A DNA stretch of 64,000 nucleotides from Mycoplasmatota bacterium (GTDB taxonomy: Bacteria > Bacillota_I > Bacilli_A > Izemoplasmatales > Hujiaoplasmataceae). Positions within the stretch are counted from its first letter, which is position 1. Every line of letters starts with the position of its first letter. Below are positions 1-8,568 of this stretch, piece after piece. The position numbers were made by a program, and so were the translations under genes. Where the stretch lies: the NCBI GenBank assembly GCA_018622675.1, contig CP076020.1, forward strand, positions 868,001-932,000, written 5' to 3'. The notes beneath the pieces were generated by a model, which worked only from the letters and a program-made list of their open reading frames with translations, searched no databases and was not told the DNA's origin.

Positions 1-1716
1 TTCTATCATATTTAAGTACTCTTTAGATGAACAGTCATTAATAACCTTATGGTAATTATGTAAATCTATGAGAACCATGCTTTTTTGGTCATTAGCTTTT
101 AAGTCTTTTAAAAGTACTTGCTTTTGTTTGTGATCATGAACTGATAACAAAACAAATAAATCATTATGAACTGATATTGCATGCATTAAAATCTCTTGAC
201 CATTAACATTAGATAATAACTTAGATTGATGATAGAATTCATCAAGATAAATCACTGGATCAAAAGACTTTTGTAATAAATTAAAGTCAATAATCAAATC
301 TTCTTTACCAAGTATTCTTTTGGCTTCATCATTTAATAAATAAACTTGATTAAGATGGATTTTAATTAAACCGTAGTTGGTTTTAGACAATAACTGATTA
401 ATAGCCTCAAATTGGTTTGCTTGTTGAGACCGAAGATAAAAATCTTTAAACTTATCAATCAATAAATGTTTTGATAATAATGTTAGTTTTTTTGCAAGGT
501 CAAAAGATTTTTCATCAGTATAAGTTAATAAAAAGCGTTGATCATCTAAACCTTCTATAAAAACATAATCAGTATCATCTTGAACAAAAATAAAATCATT
601 TATCAGCGGTTTTATATAACTTTGTTTAATATTATCGGATAAGATATCATTGAATATTGTATGGTTATTCTCTAAGGTTTTTTCAAGTAATAAATTTTTA
701 GACAAATGATATATGCGTAATTCTCCGTTATTGACCTCTATGTATGCTAGTTTCTTAAATGAAAGTGTTTGATTTAAGTCAATGAATAAATCACGTACAA
801 TGTCTCTTTCTTTTTTATATATTTTATGTTTTCTAAGATGTTTAAGAACCACTTGATAATAATCAAAATAATCAAAATCAACAATGTCTCTTTGCCTTAA
901 AACAGCCAAATAATTATTAATCTCAATATATTCATTATGGTCAGTGTTTTTTAAAAAATCTATGATTTCATTAAAAAAAGATAATTTAATTTGAATAGAT
1001 TCATGCTTAAGTACTTTATCTTTATATCTTTTATAAAATTCAAATACATCATCAAATCGTTTTAAAGCTAAAGAAATTCTAATAAAACGATTTAAGTATG
1101 ATAATTTTCTTTTAGTTTTAATAAAAAAGTCTTCAAATAGTTTCATTGATTCAACATAATTTTTTTGATAGAATTGAATATCAGATTCAACTAACAAAAA
1201 TATTTCATATTCTTTTTTTCTATCAAAAACAATAGCATAATCATAAGCTTTTATGGCTTGGTTAAAATCTTTGTTTTGTAAATATAGTAAAGCCAACTTA
1301 AGATATTTGTTGACTAAATTATGACTAGATATTGTGTCATCAATTTTCTCTAAAGCAAGAATTGCTTCATCAATTTTTGATAAGCCTTCATAACATATGG
1401 CTAAATAGAATTGATGCATATTCCTTTCTTTATCGCTTTCAATATATTTCTGTTTTGATTTTAATATGTTTTCTAGTGACCTAAAATCTTCGATTTTTAA
1501 TAATACGTCGATGTATAAGTCATGTAACTTAATGATATCTAAACGTTCAAGCAAATGTGGATCGTTTTTTATACCATTCAAATAAAATAAAGCTTGTTTA
1601 TATTTTGACTCACTCATTAAAAACTTAAATTTTGAGGCGACTTCATTCATGTCTAAAAGACCATCTGATTTCAATGGCACTTTATCATGTTGGATTTGAT
1701 GATTCATTTCTTCCAT
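1..1716 (-). CDS. TPR-repeat signalling protein, C-terminus cut by window edge
   Basis: This frame is open for all 572 codons from ATG at 1716 to base 1, so the C-terminus lies outside the window. Residues about 30-250 are helical pairs of TPR type (for example ALALEKID, AIKAYDYAIV, SMKLFEDFF). The middle (about 300-520) looks like GAF- or PAS-type sensor segments. The last visible residues (VLIDLHNYHKVIND) resemble the opening of a GGDEF domain (DLDNFKxIND), which would continue beyond the edge. I infer a soluble sensor or regulator, possibly linked to c-di-GMP, but the catalytic part is not visible. The start overlaps the stop of the upstream phosphodiesterase gene (TAATG), so the two are translationally coupled. 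Confidence 0.7.
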   Translation of the reverse strand, partial: MEEMNHQIQHDKVPLKSDGLLDMNEVASKFKFLMSESKYKQALFYLNGIKNDPHLLERLDIIKLHDLYIDVLLKIEDFRSLENILKSKQKYIESDKERNMHQFYLAICYEGLSKIDEAILALEKIDDTISSHNLVNKYLKLALLYLQNKDFNQAIKAYDYAIVFDRKKEYEIFLLVESDIQFYQKNYVESMKLFEDFFIKTKRKLSYLNRFIRISLALKRFDDVFEFYKRYKDKVLKHESIQIKLSFFNEIIDFLKNTDHNEYIEINNYLAVLRQRDIVDFDYFDYYQVVLKHLRKHKIYKKERDIVRDLFIDLNQTLSFKKLAYIEVNNGELRIYHLSKNLLLEKTLENNHTIFNDILSDNIKQSYIKPLINDFIFVQDDTDYVFIEGLDDQRFLLTYTDEKSFDLAKKLTLLSKHLLIDKFKDFYLRSQQANQFEAINQLLSKTNYGLIKIHLNQVYLLNDEAKRILGKEDLIIDFNLLQKSFDPVIYLDEFYHQSKLLSNVNGQEILMHAISVHNDLFVLLSVHDHKQKQVLLKDLKANDQKSMVLIDLHNYHKVINDCSSKEYLNMIE

Positions 1717-2219
1717 TATTTTACCTCAATTAATTTTTCAACAACCTTCTTTGTTTTTAAATTAACTATCTCTAGTATCATTTTATTCCCTTCAATAAAT
1801 ATTCTAGCATAACTTGGGAATAAATGTGATCTTGTATAAGAAAGCGCTCCTGGATTTAATAATATAAGTTCATTTTTCTTTGTTAAAAGCATTTTATGTG
1901 TGTGACCAAAACAACAAACATCCATTTTTAACAAACAGGCTTTGTTCATTATTTTACTAAGTCCAAATTTCACATGGTATAAATGCCCATGGGTAAAAAA
2001 GAACCAAAAATCATTGATTTTCTCAGAAATGTCATAGGGTAATTTAGGACTAAAAGGATAATTTCCTTTGACTGAAACAATTTTTTCCTTGTTTAAAAAA
2101 TCTAGGTTAAAGCCTGAATCACCAAGACAGAAAATATGGTCTTGTTTTTCCTCATTACCAATCATCTCTTTATAGGCATCTAAATCACCATGTGTATCAG
2201 AAAACAACAATATTTTCAT
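1716..2219 (-). CDS. yfcE: YfcE/MJ0936-family metallophosphodiesterase
   Basis: A small Mn-dependent phosphodiesterase of about 167 residues, normal for the family. The metal-binding motifs are in order: FSDTHGD near the N-terminus, GNYPF, THGHLYHVK, and GHTHKMLL. The physiological substrate is not predictable. I use ATG at 2219 because AAAGG lies 9 bases upstream; a TTG at 2225 is in frame but too close to that ribosome site. The 5' end overlaps the end of rdgB by 23 bases and the stop overlaps the start of the TPR protein. All three would be read from one message. Confidence 0.85.
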   Translation of the reverse strand: MKILLFSDTHGDLDAYKEMIGNEEKQDHIFCLGDSGFNLDFLNKEKIVSVKGNYPFSPKLPYDISEKINDFWFFFTHGHLYHVKFGLSKIMNKACLLKMDVCCFGHTHKMLLTKKNELILLNPGALSYTRSHLFPSYARIFIEGNKMILEIVNLKTKKVVEKLIEVK

Positions 2220-2787
2220 TTTCAATATCCTTTATTAAAGCTTCAATTGCTTTGGCGCGATGTGAGTATATATTTTTTTCATCAATAGTCATTTCAGCTA
2301 AAGTTTTATTTAACCCTTCAATGTAAAAAAGTGGGTCGTAACCAAAACCTTGATTTCCTCTAGCTTTTCTTAATATTTTACCTTTTACTTCACCTTGATA
2401 AAACCGTGGATGTTCTCCTGGAATTAATAGGCAAATCACTGTTTTGAATTTAGCTTGACGTTGATCTATATCTTTAAGTTTTTCTAACAATAGTTGGTTA
2501 TTAGCTTGATCAGTCATTTCCTCTGAGAATCGCTTTGAGTGAACGCCTAACTCATTAGGTAAGGCATCTACTATTAAACCGGAATCATCTGCTAAACAAG
2601 GCTTTTTAAGTATTCTAAAGACCGTATCAGCTTTGATGAAAGCGTTGGCTTTAAAAGTATCTTCTTCTTCAGGTATATGTTCAATAGGTAATACTTCTTT
2701 GTATGGAATTAATTTATAAGATTTTAGCTTATCTTGATATTCTTTAATTTTACCAGGATTGTCTGAAACAATAATAATTTCTTTCAT
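2197..2787 (-). CDS. rdgB: RdgB/HAM1-type non-canonical purine NTP pyrophosphatase
   Basis: It hydrolyses ITP, dITP and XTP to monophosphates, keeping deaminated purines out of nucleic acids. The N-terminus has the family nucleotide-binding loop SDNPGKIKEY, followed by ADDSGL (catalytic Asp region) and QGFGYDPLF near the C-terminus. From ATG at 2787 the protein is 196 residues, the usual size; the frame stays open to 2832, but those extra residues precede the conserved start. No ribosome site is visible before 2787. Instead the ktrA terminator hairpin ends six bases upstream, so translation or transcription entry here is unusual. Confidence 0.9.
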   Translation of the reverse strand: MKEIIIVSDNPGKIKEYQDKLKSYKLIPYKEVLPIEHIPEEEDTFKANAFIKADTVFRILKKPCLADDSGLIVDALPNELGVHSKRFSEEMTDQANNQLLLEKLKDIDQRQAKFKTVICLLIPGEHPRFYQGEVKGKILRKARGNQGFGYDPLFYIEGLNKTLAEMTIDEKNIYSHRAKAIEALIKDIENENIVVF

Positions 2788-2792
2788 TTTAC

Positions 2793-2820
2793 AAAAAAAG
2801 TTAAGAATTATCTTAACTTT
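2793..2820 (-). terminator. Intrinsic terminator of ktrA
   Basis: A 10-bp inverted repeat (2797-2806 with 2811-2820, loop ATTA) overlaps the ktrA stop codon and is followed on the minus strand by seven T residues (2799-2793). It lies just before the rdgB start, so it may act as a partial terminator or attenuator for rdgB. Confidence 0.7.
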
Positions 2821-3490
2821 ATTTTCTCCCATTCAACCATTTCGAGAATTTTTTGATATAATCGTTGCGCCCTACCAATAGTAATTCATCATCATTTTCA
2901 AATGGAGATTTAGAAGATGGAATCATTATTTTGTTTTCTCTTCTAATGGCAACAATTGTTACATTATAATTTTTACGTATATCAAGATCTAATAAATTTT
3001 TTCCAATCACCTTTTTAGTTGCTTTTATAGTGATAAAACTATAATCATCATCTAATTCAAAATAGTCTAAGAATGAATTTGATACTAAAACTTTTGCTAA
3101 TCTGATACCTGTTGATCTTTCTGGCCAAATCAGATGTTCATGATCAACTCCAAGTTTTTCAACGACCTTGGCATGATACTCACTTTGAATTTTAACAAAT
3201 ACTTCTTTAACACCTAAATCTTTTAAAATCAATGTTGTTAAAATTGAGTTATCAACATCCATCCCAGTAGCCACAACAACCTTATCATAATTACTAATAC
3301 CCACTTCTCTTAATGCTTCAACATCTGTTGAATCTAGACAAACTGTATTAGTCAGTGCTTTTGCTACTTTTTCAATTTTTTCATAATCTTTGTCTATTAC
3401 TAACACTTCGGCTTCTAGTTTAATTAATTCTTCAACTAAAGCACGACCGAAACGTCCTAAACCAATGACTGCAAAAGATTGTTTTGCCAT
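2819..3490 (-). CDS. ktrA: KtrA/TrkA-family potassium uptake regulatory subunit
   Basis: A cytosolic RCK protein that gates a Ktr/Trk K+ channel in response to nucleotide. Residues 1-130 form the RCK_N Rossmann domain with GLGRFG nucleotide loop, the acidic end of beta2 (VIDKD) and the DSTD segment; residues 140-223 form RCK_C. The 223-residue length matches B. subtilis KtrA (222). The membrane partner KtrB is not in the window. ATG at 3490 is preceded by AGGATGTGAT, a long ribosome-site match. A good promoter lies directly upstream. Confidence 0.92.
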   Translation of the reverse strand: MAKQSFAVIGLGRFGRALVEELIKLEAEVLVIDKDYEKIEKVAKALTNTVCLDSTDVEALREVGISNYDKVVVATGMDVDNSILTTLILKDLGVKEVFVKIQSEYHAKVVEKLGVDHEHLIWPERSTGIRLAKVLVSNSFLDYFELDDDYSFITIKATKKVIGKNLLDLDIRKNYNVTIVAIRRENKIMIPSSKSPFENDDELLLVGRNDYIKKFSKWLNGRK

Positions 3491-3517
3491 AATATCACAT
3501 CCTAACTTATAGTATTT

Positions 3518-3545
3518 ATTATACTTGAAATGTATGTTTTGTCAA
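3518..3545 (-). promoter_or_regulatory. Sigma-A promoter of ktrA
   Basis: TTGACA (minus strand, 3545-3540) and TATAAT (3523-3518) are separated by 16 bases. They lie 28 bases upstream of the ktrA ATG and diverge from the CPBP gene. Confidence 0.8.
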
Positions 3546-3594
3546 TCTCTTAAGATTAATTAACCAAATGCTATACTTTTTGTTTTCTTTAAGT

Positions 3595-3600
3595 TATAAT
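3595..3600 (+). promoter_or_regulatory. Probable -10 box of the CPBP protease gene
   Basis: A perfect TATAAT lies 30 bases before ATG 3631. I could not find a convincing -35 at 16-18 bases. Confidence 0.5.
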
Positions 3601-3630
3601 ATCAATAATTATATTAAACGAGGTGATTTT

Positions 3631-4662
3631 ATGCAACATGATGAATTATTTGATGACAACTTACAAAAAGAGAATCATAGGCCGAGTCATCAAGGATTAA
3701 GGCAACCAAATAACAAAGTAAATGTCATCATTCTTTTTATATATGTATTGTTTATGTTTCTAAGTTCTTTAGTTGGATCAATGATTAATAACAACCATAT
3801 AAATAACACTGAAAATTTATTGGATTATGACTTAACTTGGCAAGTCAGTCCAACTGATGATGGTTTTCTTTTAAATTATCAAGGCACTATCACCAATACC
3901 TCTGATGAGATGATTGAAAAAGCCTATATAATTTTTGACTTAAAAGATATTAATGGAAACATATTCTCTACAGAATCATATCTCATTGAAGATTTAAATG
4001 GTCAAACAACCATTCATATAGATAAAGACTTTGAACTCGACCAAAGAGTTTTTTCAATTGATGAAGAAGCTTATCATCCAATGTCAGCTGATTTTTCAAA
4101 CCTATTTAATTTTTTAACAACATTTCTTGTGGCAATCGCTTTGTTTATTGTTAATAGATCAAATTATAAATATGACTTTAAAAGATTTGTTCAAGAACCG
4201 AAAAAACATTTTGGTTATATCCTTACAGGTTTTCTTCTCCTATACGCCGCATCATTTTTTGCGAATATGATTATGCAGTTTATTGGGGTTACTGAAACTT
4301 CACAAAATGAAATGGCCATCCAAAGCTTATTTAATCCAAGTTTTATTAGCCTAGCATCACTATTCTTGCTCTTGGTCATATTCACACCTATTGTAGAAGA
4401 AACTGTCTTTAGAAAAGCACTTTATGGTTTATCTTATAATGCTTTAGGCGATAAGGGAGCCATTTTAGTCACTGGTTTAGTTTTTGCCTTTTTACATGTA
4501 GCTAGTTTTGGAGATTTTATTCAAATCATCCCTTATGCTTTTATGGGCTTATCTTTTAGTTATATCTATTTCTATTCCGGAAGAAATTTATATGTTGTCA
4601 TTGCCATTCATATGATTAATAATTTTATCCCTTATTTGATTTATTCACTAGACATTTTATAA
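3631..4662 (+). CDS. CPBP-family intramembrane metalloprotease
   Basis: A membrane protein of 343 residues with the CPBP (Abi/CAAX protease-like) catalytic motifs: EETVFRKAL (EExxxR), FAFLHVASF (FxxxH) and AIHMINN (HxxxN). Order: an acidic, Asn-rich cytosolic head, TM1 near residues 30-52, an extracytoplasmic beta-rich domain (about 60-150), then several TM helices carrying the active site. The substrate is unknown; relatives act in bacteriocin immunity and surface-protein processing. ATG 3631 is preceded by GAGGTGAT, so the in-frame ATG at 3568 is upstream of the real start. It is one of three plus-strand genes, monocistronic, and flanked by its own -10 box and a terminator. Confidence 0.85.
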   Translation: MQHDELFDDNLQKENHRPSHQGLRQPNNKVNVIILFIYVLFMFLSSLVGSMINNNHINNTENLLDYDLTWQVSPTDDGFLLNYQGTITNTSDEMIEKAYIIFDLKDINGNIFSTESYLIEDLNGQTTIHIDKDFELDQRVFSIDEEAYHPMSADFSNLFNFLTTFLVAIALFIVNRSNYKYDFKRFVQEPKKHFGYILTGFLLLYAASFFANMIMQFIGVTETSQNEMAIQSLFNPSFISLASLFLLLVIFTPIVEETVFRKALYGLSYNALGDKGAILVTGLVFAFLHVASFGDFIQIIPYAFMGLSFSYIYFYSGRNLYVVIAIHMINNFIPYLIYSLDIL

Positions 4663-4678
4663 TCATATTAATATTAAA

Positions 4679-4710
4679 GAAGGCGCAAATTTATGCGTCT
4701 TCTTCTTTTA
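4679..4710. terminator. Shared terminator of the convergent CPBP and phoR genes
   Basis: A 9-bp stem with one G-T pair (4679-4687 with 4694-4702) is followed by a T-rich run in the plus direction. In the minus direction the T run is poorer but the hairpin sits right after the phoR stop. Confidence 0.65.
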
Positions 4711-6399
4711 TTCTTTAGGTAAATATACGCTGATACTTGTTCCTTGTCCCTCTTCTGATTCTAGTTTTATTTGACCATTGGCATTCATCACTATATGTTT
4801 AATGATAGATAATCCTAGGCCAGTGCCACCAGTCGAACGACTTCTAGCTTTATCAATTCTATAAAATCTTTCAAAAACTCTTGATTGTTCTTCGTTAGGG
4901 ATACCAATACCATCATCTCTAATGATAATGGCATAATGTTGATCTTTTTCTATAATATTGACCCAAACATTACCTTGTTTTTTTCCGTACTTTATGGCAT
5001 TTTCAACTAGATTTTTGATTAATTGAAATAGATCTTTATCATTAAACTTAATCGTATCAATATCAATGCTTTTATGAATCATTGTTTCTTGGTCTTTAAT
5101 TAAAGTTGATAAATTTTTAATCACATCATCAACGACTTTTGTTGTTGAAATATCATGTTTTTGATAAAGACTCGTTTTGTTTTCTACTTCAGATAATAAT
5201 AACATATCCATGACTAAGTGACTCATGCGATGAGCTTCATGGTGAATTCTAGTGACTAAATCTAGAATTGTTTCATTATCTTTGGCCATGCCTTGAGTGA
5301 TTATCTCAGAGGAGCCAATTATAGAAGTCAAAGGTGACTTTAATTCATGAGAAGCATTGACAAAGAAATCTCTTTTCAAAGTTTCTATTTTTTTAATTGA
5401 TGTGACATCAGTATAAATAATGATGACACTAGATTCATTGTTCCAGTTTTCTTCTAGGTAATTGATTGACACATTAAAAAAGGCTTCTTTTTCTTGTGTA
5501 ATCAGATGCGTACTAGATTTAGACTCATAAGCATTTTCGATTGAATTTTGAATGTCTTCTTGTCTAAACAAAAATCTAAAGTTTTTATGGAGATTTAAGT
5601 CTATATTAAATCGATATAAATCTCGCAAATTTTTATTAAGTAAAATAATTTCCTTTTTACTGTTTAAAACACATATCCCTTGATTCATGTGATCTAATAA
5701 GAAGTCAGTCTTTCTTTTTTCAGATTTTAATGAGGAAATATTTATAGAAATGGAATGGTTAATCTTATTAATTTCTTTAATTAATGCTTTTACCTCGTCG
5801 AATCGATCATTATCAATAATCTCTTTATAATTACCTTCATTAACTTCTTCAAGAATACTTCTTATATCTTTTAAAGGCTTTAAAGTGTGTTTAATTAAGA
5901 CAGAGCTAGAAAAAATGGATAGTATGATGATGATTGTACCAATAACAACTGATAAACCTATAAAATCATTTAGAAACTTTAAAACAGATGCAGTTGGAAC
6001 TGCTACTCTCAAGTAATCTCCATTATCCATTTGAATGGCTGAGTACATCATATCTATTTTTAAAGTGTCTGAATATCTAATATAGGATTGCCCAATGTTT
6101 TGTATTTCTGGTCTATCTAAGTGATTATCTAATTCATCAGCGAGTGAATCGGCTATAACAACACCTTTATCATCGACAAAAGTAATTCTCAAATAATCAT
6201 CAATATCTTCATATTGGTTGATAATGCTTTGATAATCCTTGCTTGCAGTATCTATTTCAACAATATCAAGAAAGTGTTCTAAATTTAGTTCAGTAACATT
6301 GTTAATGGCATTTTTAGCAATAAGTGTCGCACCAATAATAAAAGCTGTCATTGATATAAGAATAATGAATACAAACTCTAATCCTATTCTTCTTCTCAT
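4708..6399 (-). CDS. phoR: PhoR phosphate-sensing histidine kinase
   Basis: Membrane sensor kinase partner of PhoB. Domains in order: TM1 (about 6-28), extracytoplasmic segment (30-145), TM2 (about 150-168), HAMP (170-220), PAS (225-330), HisKA with phospho-acceptor His at about 352 in NASHELKSPL, and HATPase with NLVENAIKYGK, DDGIGIP and the GGTGLGLS lid. Length 563, close to B. subtilis PhoR (579). The start ATG overlaps the phoB stop (ATGA), giving fixed coupling. The pst operon position makes phosphate the likely signal, relayed through PstB/PhoU. All catalytic boxes are intact. Confidence 0.93.
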   Translation of the reverse strand: MRRRIGLEFVFIILISMTAFIIGATLIAKNAINNVTELNLEHFLDIVEIDTASKDYQSIINQYEDIDDYLRITFVDDKGVVIADSLADELDNHLDRPEIQNIGQSYIRYSDTLKIDMMYSAIQMDNGDYLRVAVPTASVLKFLNDFIGLSVVIGTIIIILSIFSSSVLIKHTLKPLKDIRSILEEVNEGNYKEIIDNDRFDEVKALIKEINKINHSISINISSLKSEKRKTDFLLDHMNQGICVLNSKKEIILLNKNLRDLYRFNIDLNLHKNFRFLFRQEDIQNSIENAYESKSSTHLITQEKEAFFNVSINYLEENWNNESSVIIIYTDVTSIKKIETLKRDFFVNASHELKSPLTSIIGSSEIITQGMAKDNETILDLVTRIHHEAHRMSHLVMDMLLLSEVENKTSLYQKHDISTTKVVDDVIKNLSTLIKDQETMIHKSIDIDTIKFNDKDLFQLIKNLVENAIKYGKKQGNVWVNIIEKDQHYAIIIRDDGIGIPNEEQSRVFERFYRIDKARSRSTGGTGLGLSIIKHIVMNANGQIKLESEEGQGTSISVYLPKE

Positions 6400-7082
6400 A
6401 GTTCAAACTTGTATCCTGTTCCATGAATGGTTTCTATCAAATCATTTCGATTGGTTAATTGATATAATTTCTTTCTTAACTCTCTGATATGAACATCTAA
6501 AGTTCTTGTTTCCCCGACAAAATCATATCCCCAAACTGTATGCATTAAATCTTCTCTGGTTAAAACATTTCCTTTTTGACTCATAAAATATGTAAGTAAT
6601 TGACTTTGTTTATGAGTCAATTGTTGATGTTTATCTTCATATGTTAATCGATGTTTCTTTGAGTCTAAAACCAATTTCTCTATAGTTAAAATATGGTTAT
6701 CATCTTGTTTGATTGTTCTTCTTAATAAGGCTTTTACTCTGCTAACGAGTTCTAGAATGCCAAAAGGTTTTACAAGATAATCATCTGCGCCAATATCTAA
6801 GCCTATCACCCTATCTAGTTCAGAAGACTTAGCAGATACAACTAAGATGGGTATTTGATGATTTGTATTAGATTTTTTAAGTCTTTTTATGATATCTAAA
6901 CCATTGATATCTGGCAACATGATATCTAAAATAAATAAATGTGGTGTTTTGATATTAAGTTCTTTAAATAAATCCTTTGCATGATCAAAAAGCATGATTT
7001 CAAACTGTGAATTTTCTAAAGCAATTTTCAAAACATTTTGGATATTTAAATCATCTTCAACAATATAAATCAATGGTTTCAT
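6396..7082 (-). CDS. phoB: PhoB/PhoP response regulator, OmpR family
   Basis: DNA-binding regulator phosphorylated by PhoR. The receiver domain (1-120) has acidic pair EDD (9-11), phospho-acceptor Asp53 in FILDIMLP and Lys105 in LVKPF. The C-terminal winged helix (about 130-228) includes RTLDVHIRELRKKL and ETIHGTGYKFEL, typical of OmpR/PhoB proteins. Length 228 is standard. AGGAG precedes ATG 7082. It probably binds the TTACAT repeats before pstS. Confidence 0.93.
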   Translation of the reverse strand: MKPLIYIVEDDLNIQNVLKIALENSQFEIMLFDHAKDLFKELNIKTPHLFILDIMLPDINGLDIIKRLKKSNTNHQIPILVVSAKSSELDRVIGLDIGADDYLVKPFGILELVSRVKALLRRTIKQDDNHILTIEKLVLDSKKHRLTYEDKHQQLTHKQSQLLTYFMSQKGNVLTREDLMHTVWGYDFVGETRTLDVHIRELRKKLYQLTNRNDLIETIHGTGYKFEL

Positions 7083-7091
7083 TATAGTCTC

Positions 7092-7745
7092 CTAATCTTC
7101 TATATGTTTACCTAAAATAGAAAAAATAACCCACTCCGCTAAGTTCACAGCGTGATCACCAATACGTTCTAAATATTTAGCAACCATCATTAAATAGATC
7201 GCGTAATCAGCGTCAATGTCACTTTCTCGAATAGCTTGAGCTACTTGGTTTTTAATAGTATAAAAATCTTGATCAACTAAATCATCCATCTCCACAACTT
7301 TTCTGGCTATTGATAAATCTTGATTTACAAATGATTCCAAAGCAAGTTTAATCATATCTTCGCTGATATCAACCATGTTTTTAGTTTCTTTGACAGTAAA
7401 TGCTTCTTCATTTTTTTCCATAAATACTGTTAATTTTGCAATATCAACAGCGTGATCACCTATTCTTTCTAAATCAGTAATCATTTTTAAAATTGATGTG
7501 ATTAATCTTAAATCTTTTGCGACCGGTTGTTCTCTTAAAATAATACGCATGCATTCTCTTTCAATAGCATATTCCATTTCGTTAACTTCTTCATCTTTTT
7601 TTATGAGTTTTTCTGCTAACTCAGAATTCATTTCTAAGAAGTATTTTAGTGATGCATGAATATGTTTTGTGACCAAGTCTCCCATTTTAATCAATGAGAT
7701 TTTTAATTCTTCTAGTTCTTGGTCAAATCGTGTACGATAAGTCAT
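7092..7745 (-). CDS. phoU: PhoU phosphate-signalling regulator
   Basis: Cytosolic helical protein that links the Pst transporter to PhoR and limits phosphate uptake. Two repeated three-helix units are visible, each with the metal-binding signature: ITDLERIGDHAVDIA near the middle and KYLERIGDHAVNLAEW at the end. Length 217 is standard. It sits between pstB and phoB, the classical order, and a promoter-like pair lies just upstream. Confidence 0.95.
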   Translation of the reverse strand: MTYRTRFDQELEELKISLIKMGDLVTKHIHASLKYFLEMNSELAEKLIKKDEEVNEMEYAIERECMRIILREQPVAKDLRLITSILKMITDLERIGDHAVDIAKLTVFMEKNEEAFTVKETKNMVDISEDMIKLALESFVNQDLSIARKVVEMDDLVDQDFYTIKNQVAQAIRESDIDADYAIYLMMVAKYLERIGDHAVNLAEWVIFSILGKHIED

Positions 7746-7759
7746 AATGCCTCCTCTTA

Positions 7760-7788
7760 ATTATATATGATATTTTATATTTATTCAA
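7760..7788 (-). promoter_or_regulatory. Internal promoter before phoU-phoB-phoR
   Basis: TTGAAT (7788-7783) and TATAAT (7765-7760) are spaced by 17 bases in the 53-base pstB-phoU gap, followed by AGAGGAGG before phoU. It would give the regulators basal expression independent of the pstS promoter. Confidence 0.6.
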
Positions 7789-7798
7789 TCTTTAACAA

Positions 7799-8557
7799 TC
7801 AACCAAAACGACCTGTAATATAGTCTTCTGTTTGTTTTTCTTTTGGATTTGAAAAAATGGTATCTGTACTACCATACTCAATAATTTCACCCATTAAAAA
7901 GAAAGCTGTTTCATCTGAAATGCGCGCAGCTTGCTGCATAGAATGTGTGACAATCACAATTGCGTAGTTTTCCTTTAGTTCATTAATTAAATCTTCAATT
8001 TTTAAAGTTGCTATTGGATCTAAAGCACTTGTAGGCTCGTCCATCAATATAACTTCTGGTTCCATGGCAATAGCCCTAGCAATACATAGTCTCTGTTGCT
8101 GTCCACCTGACAAATCTAATGCACTATCTTTTAGTCTATCTTTAACTTCTTCCCATAAAGCGGCTTTTTTTAATGATTCTTCAACTAAATCATCTAGTTT
8201 TTTCTTATTTTTAATACCTTGACAACGAGGACCATAAACAACATTGTCATATATACTCATAGGAAAGGGATTAGGTTTTTGAAAAACCATACCTACTTTT
8301 GTTCTCAATGTAATGACATCATATCCCCTTTGATATATATTATTTTGATGATATAAAATATCTCCATCTATATGGCAGTCATCAATCAAATCATTCATTC
8401 TATTTAATGATCTAAGAAAAGTTGATTTTCCACAACCAGAAGGCCCTATTAAGGCTGTGACTTTATTTTTCTTAAGCTGAAGACTTATATTCTTTAAAGC
8501 TTGAAATTGGCCATAATACAAATTTAAATTATTAATTTTAAATACATTCTCACTCAT
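7799..8557 (-). CDS. pstB: Phosphate ABC transporter ATP-binding protein
   Basis: Cytosolic ATPase that powers phosphate import. Walker [10 protein letters not shown] (about 36-44), Q-loop in [15 protein letters not shown] (the PNPFP stretch is typical of PstB), signature LSGGQQQR, Walker [14 protein letters not shown] and switch His in VTHSMQQA are all present. The 252-residue length is standard. It lies 11 bases after pstA. Confidence 0.96.
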   Translation of the reverse strand: MSENVFKINNLNLYYGQFQALKNISLQLKKNKVTALIGPSGCGKSTFLRSLNRMNDLIDDCHIDGDILYHQNNIYQRGYDVITLRTKVGMVFQKPNPFPMSIYDNVVYGPRCQGIKNKKKLDDLVEESLKKAALWEEVKDRLKDSALDLSGGQQQRLCIARAIAMEPEVILMDEPTSALDPIATLKIEDLINELKENYAIVIVTHSMQQAARISDETAFFLMGEIIEYGSTDTIFSNPKEKQTEDYITGRFG

Positions 8558-8568
8558 TTATATGCTCC

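Noticed and set aside
6396..6398. Mycoplasma-type genetic code (TGA = Trp)
   Set aside because: phoB ends with TGA inside an ATGA overlap, and conserved Trp residues (for example in MiaA WFRN and rubredoxin DWVCPEC) use TGG.
6239..6487. Plus-strand frame inside phoR/phoB
   Set aside because: It is antisense to two well-supported genes, with no ribosome site or conserved features. The same holds for other plus-strand frames in pstA, pstC, rpsA, mutS, recA-rny and lpd.
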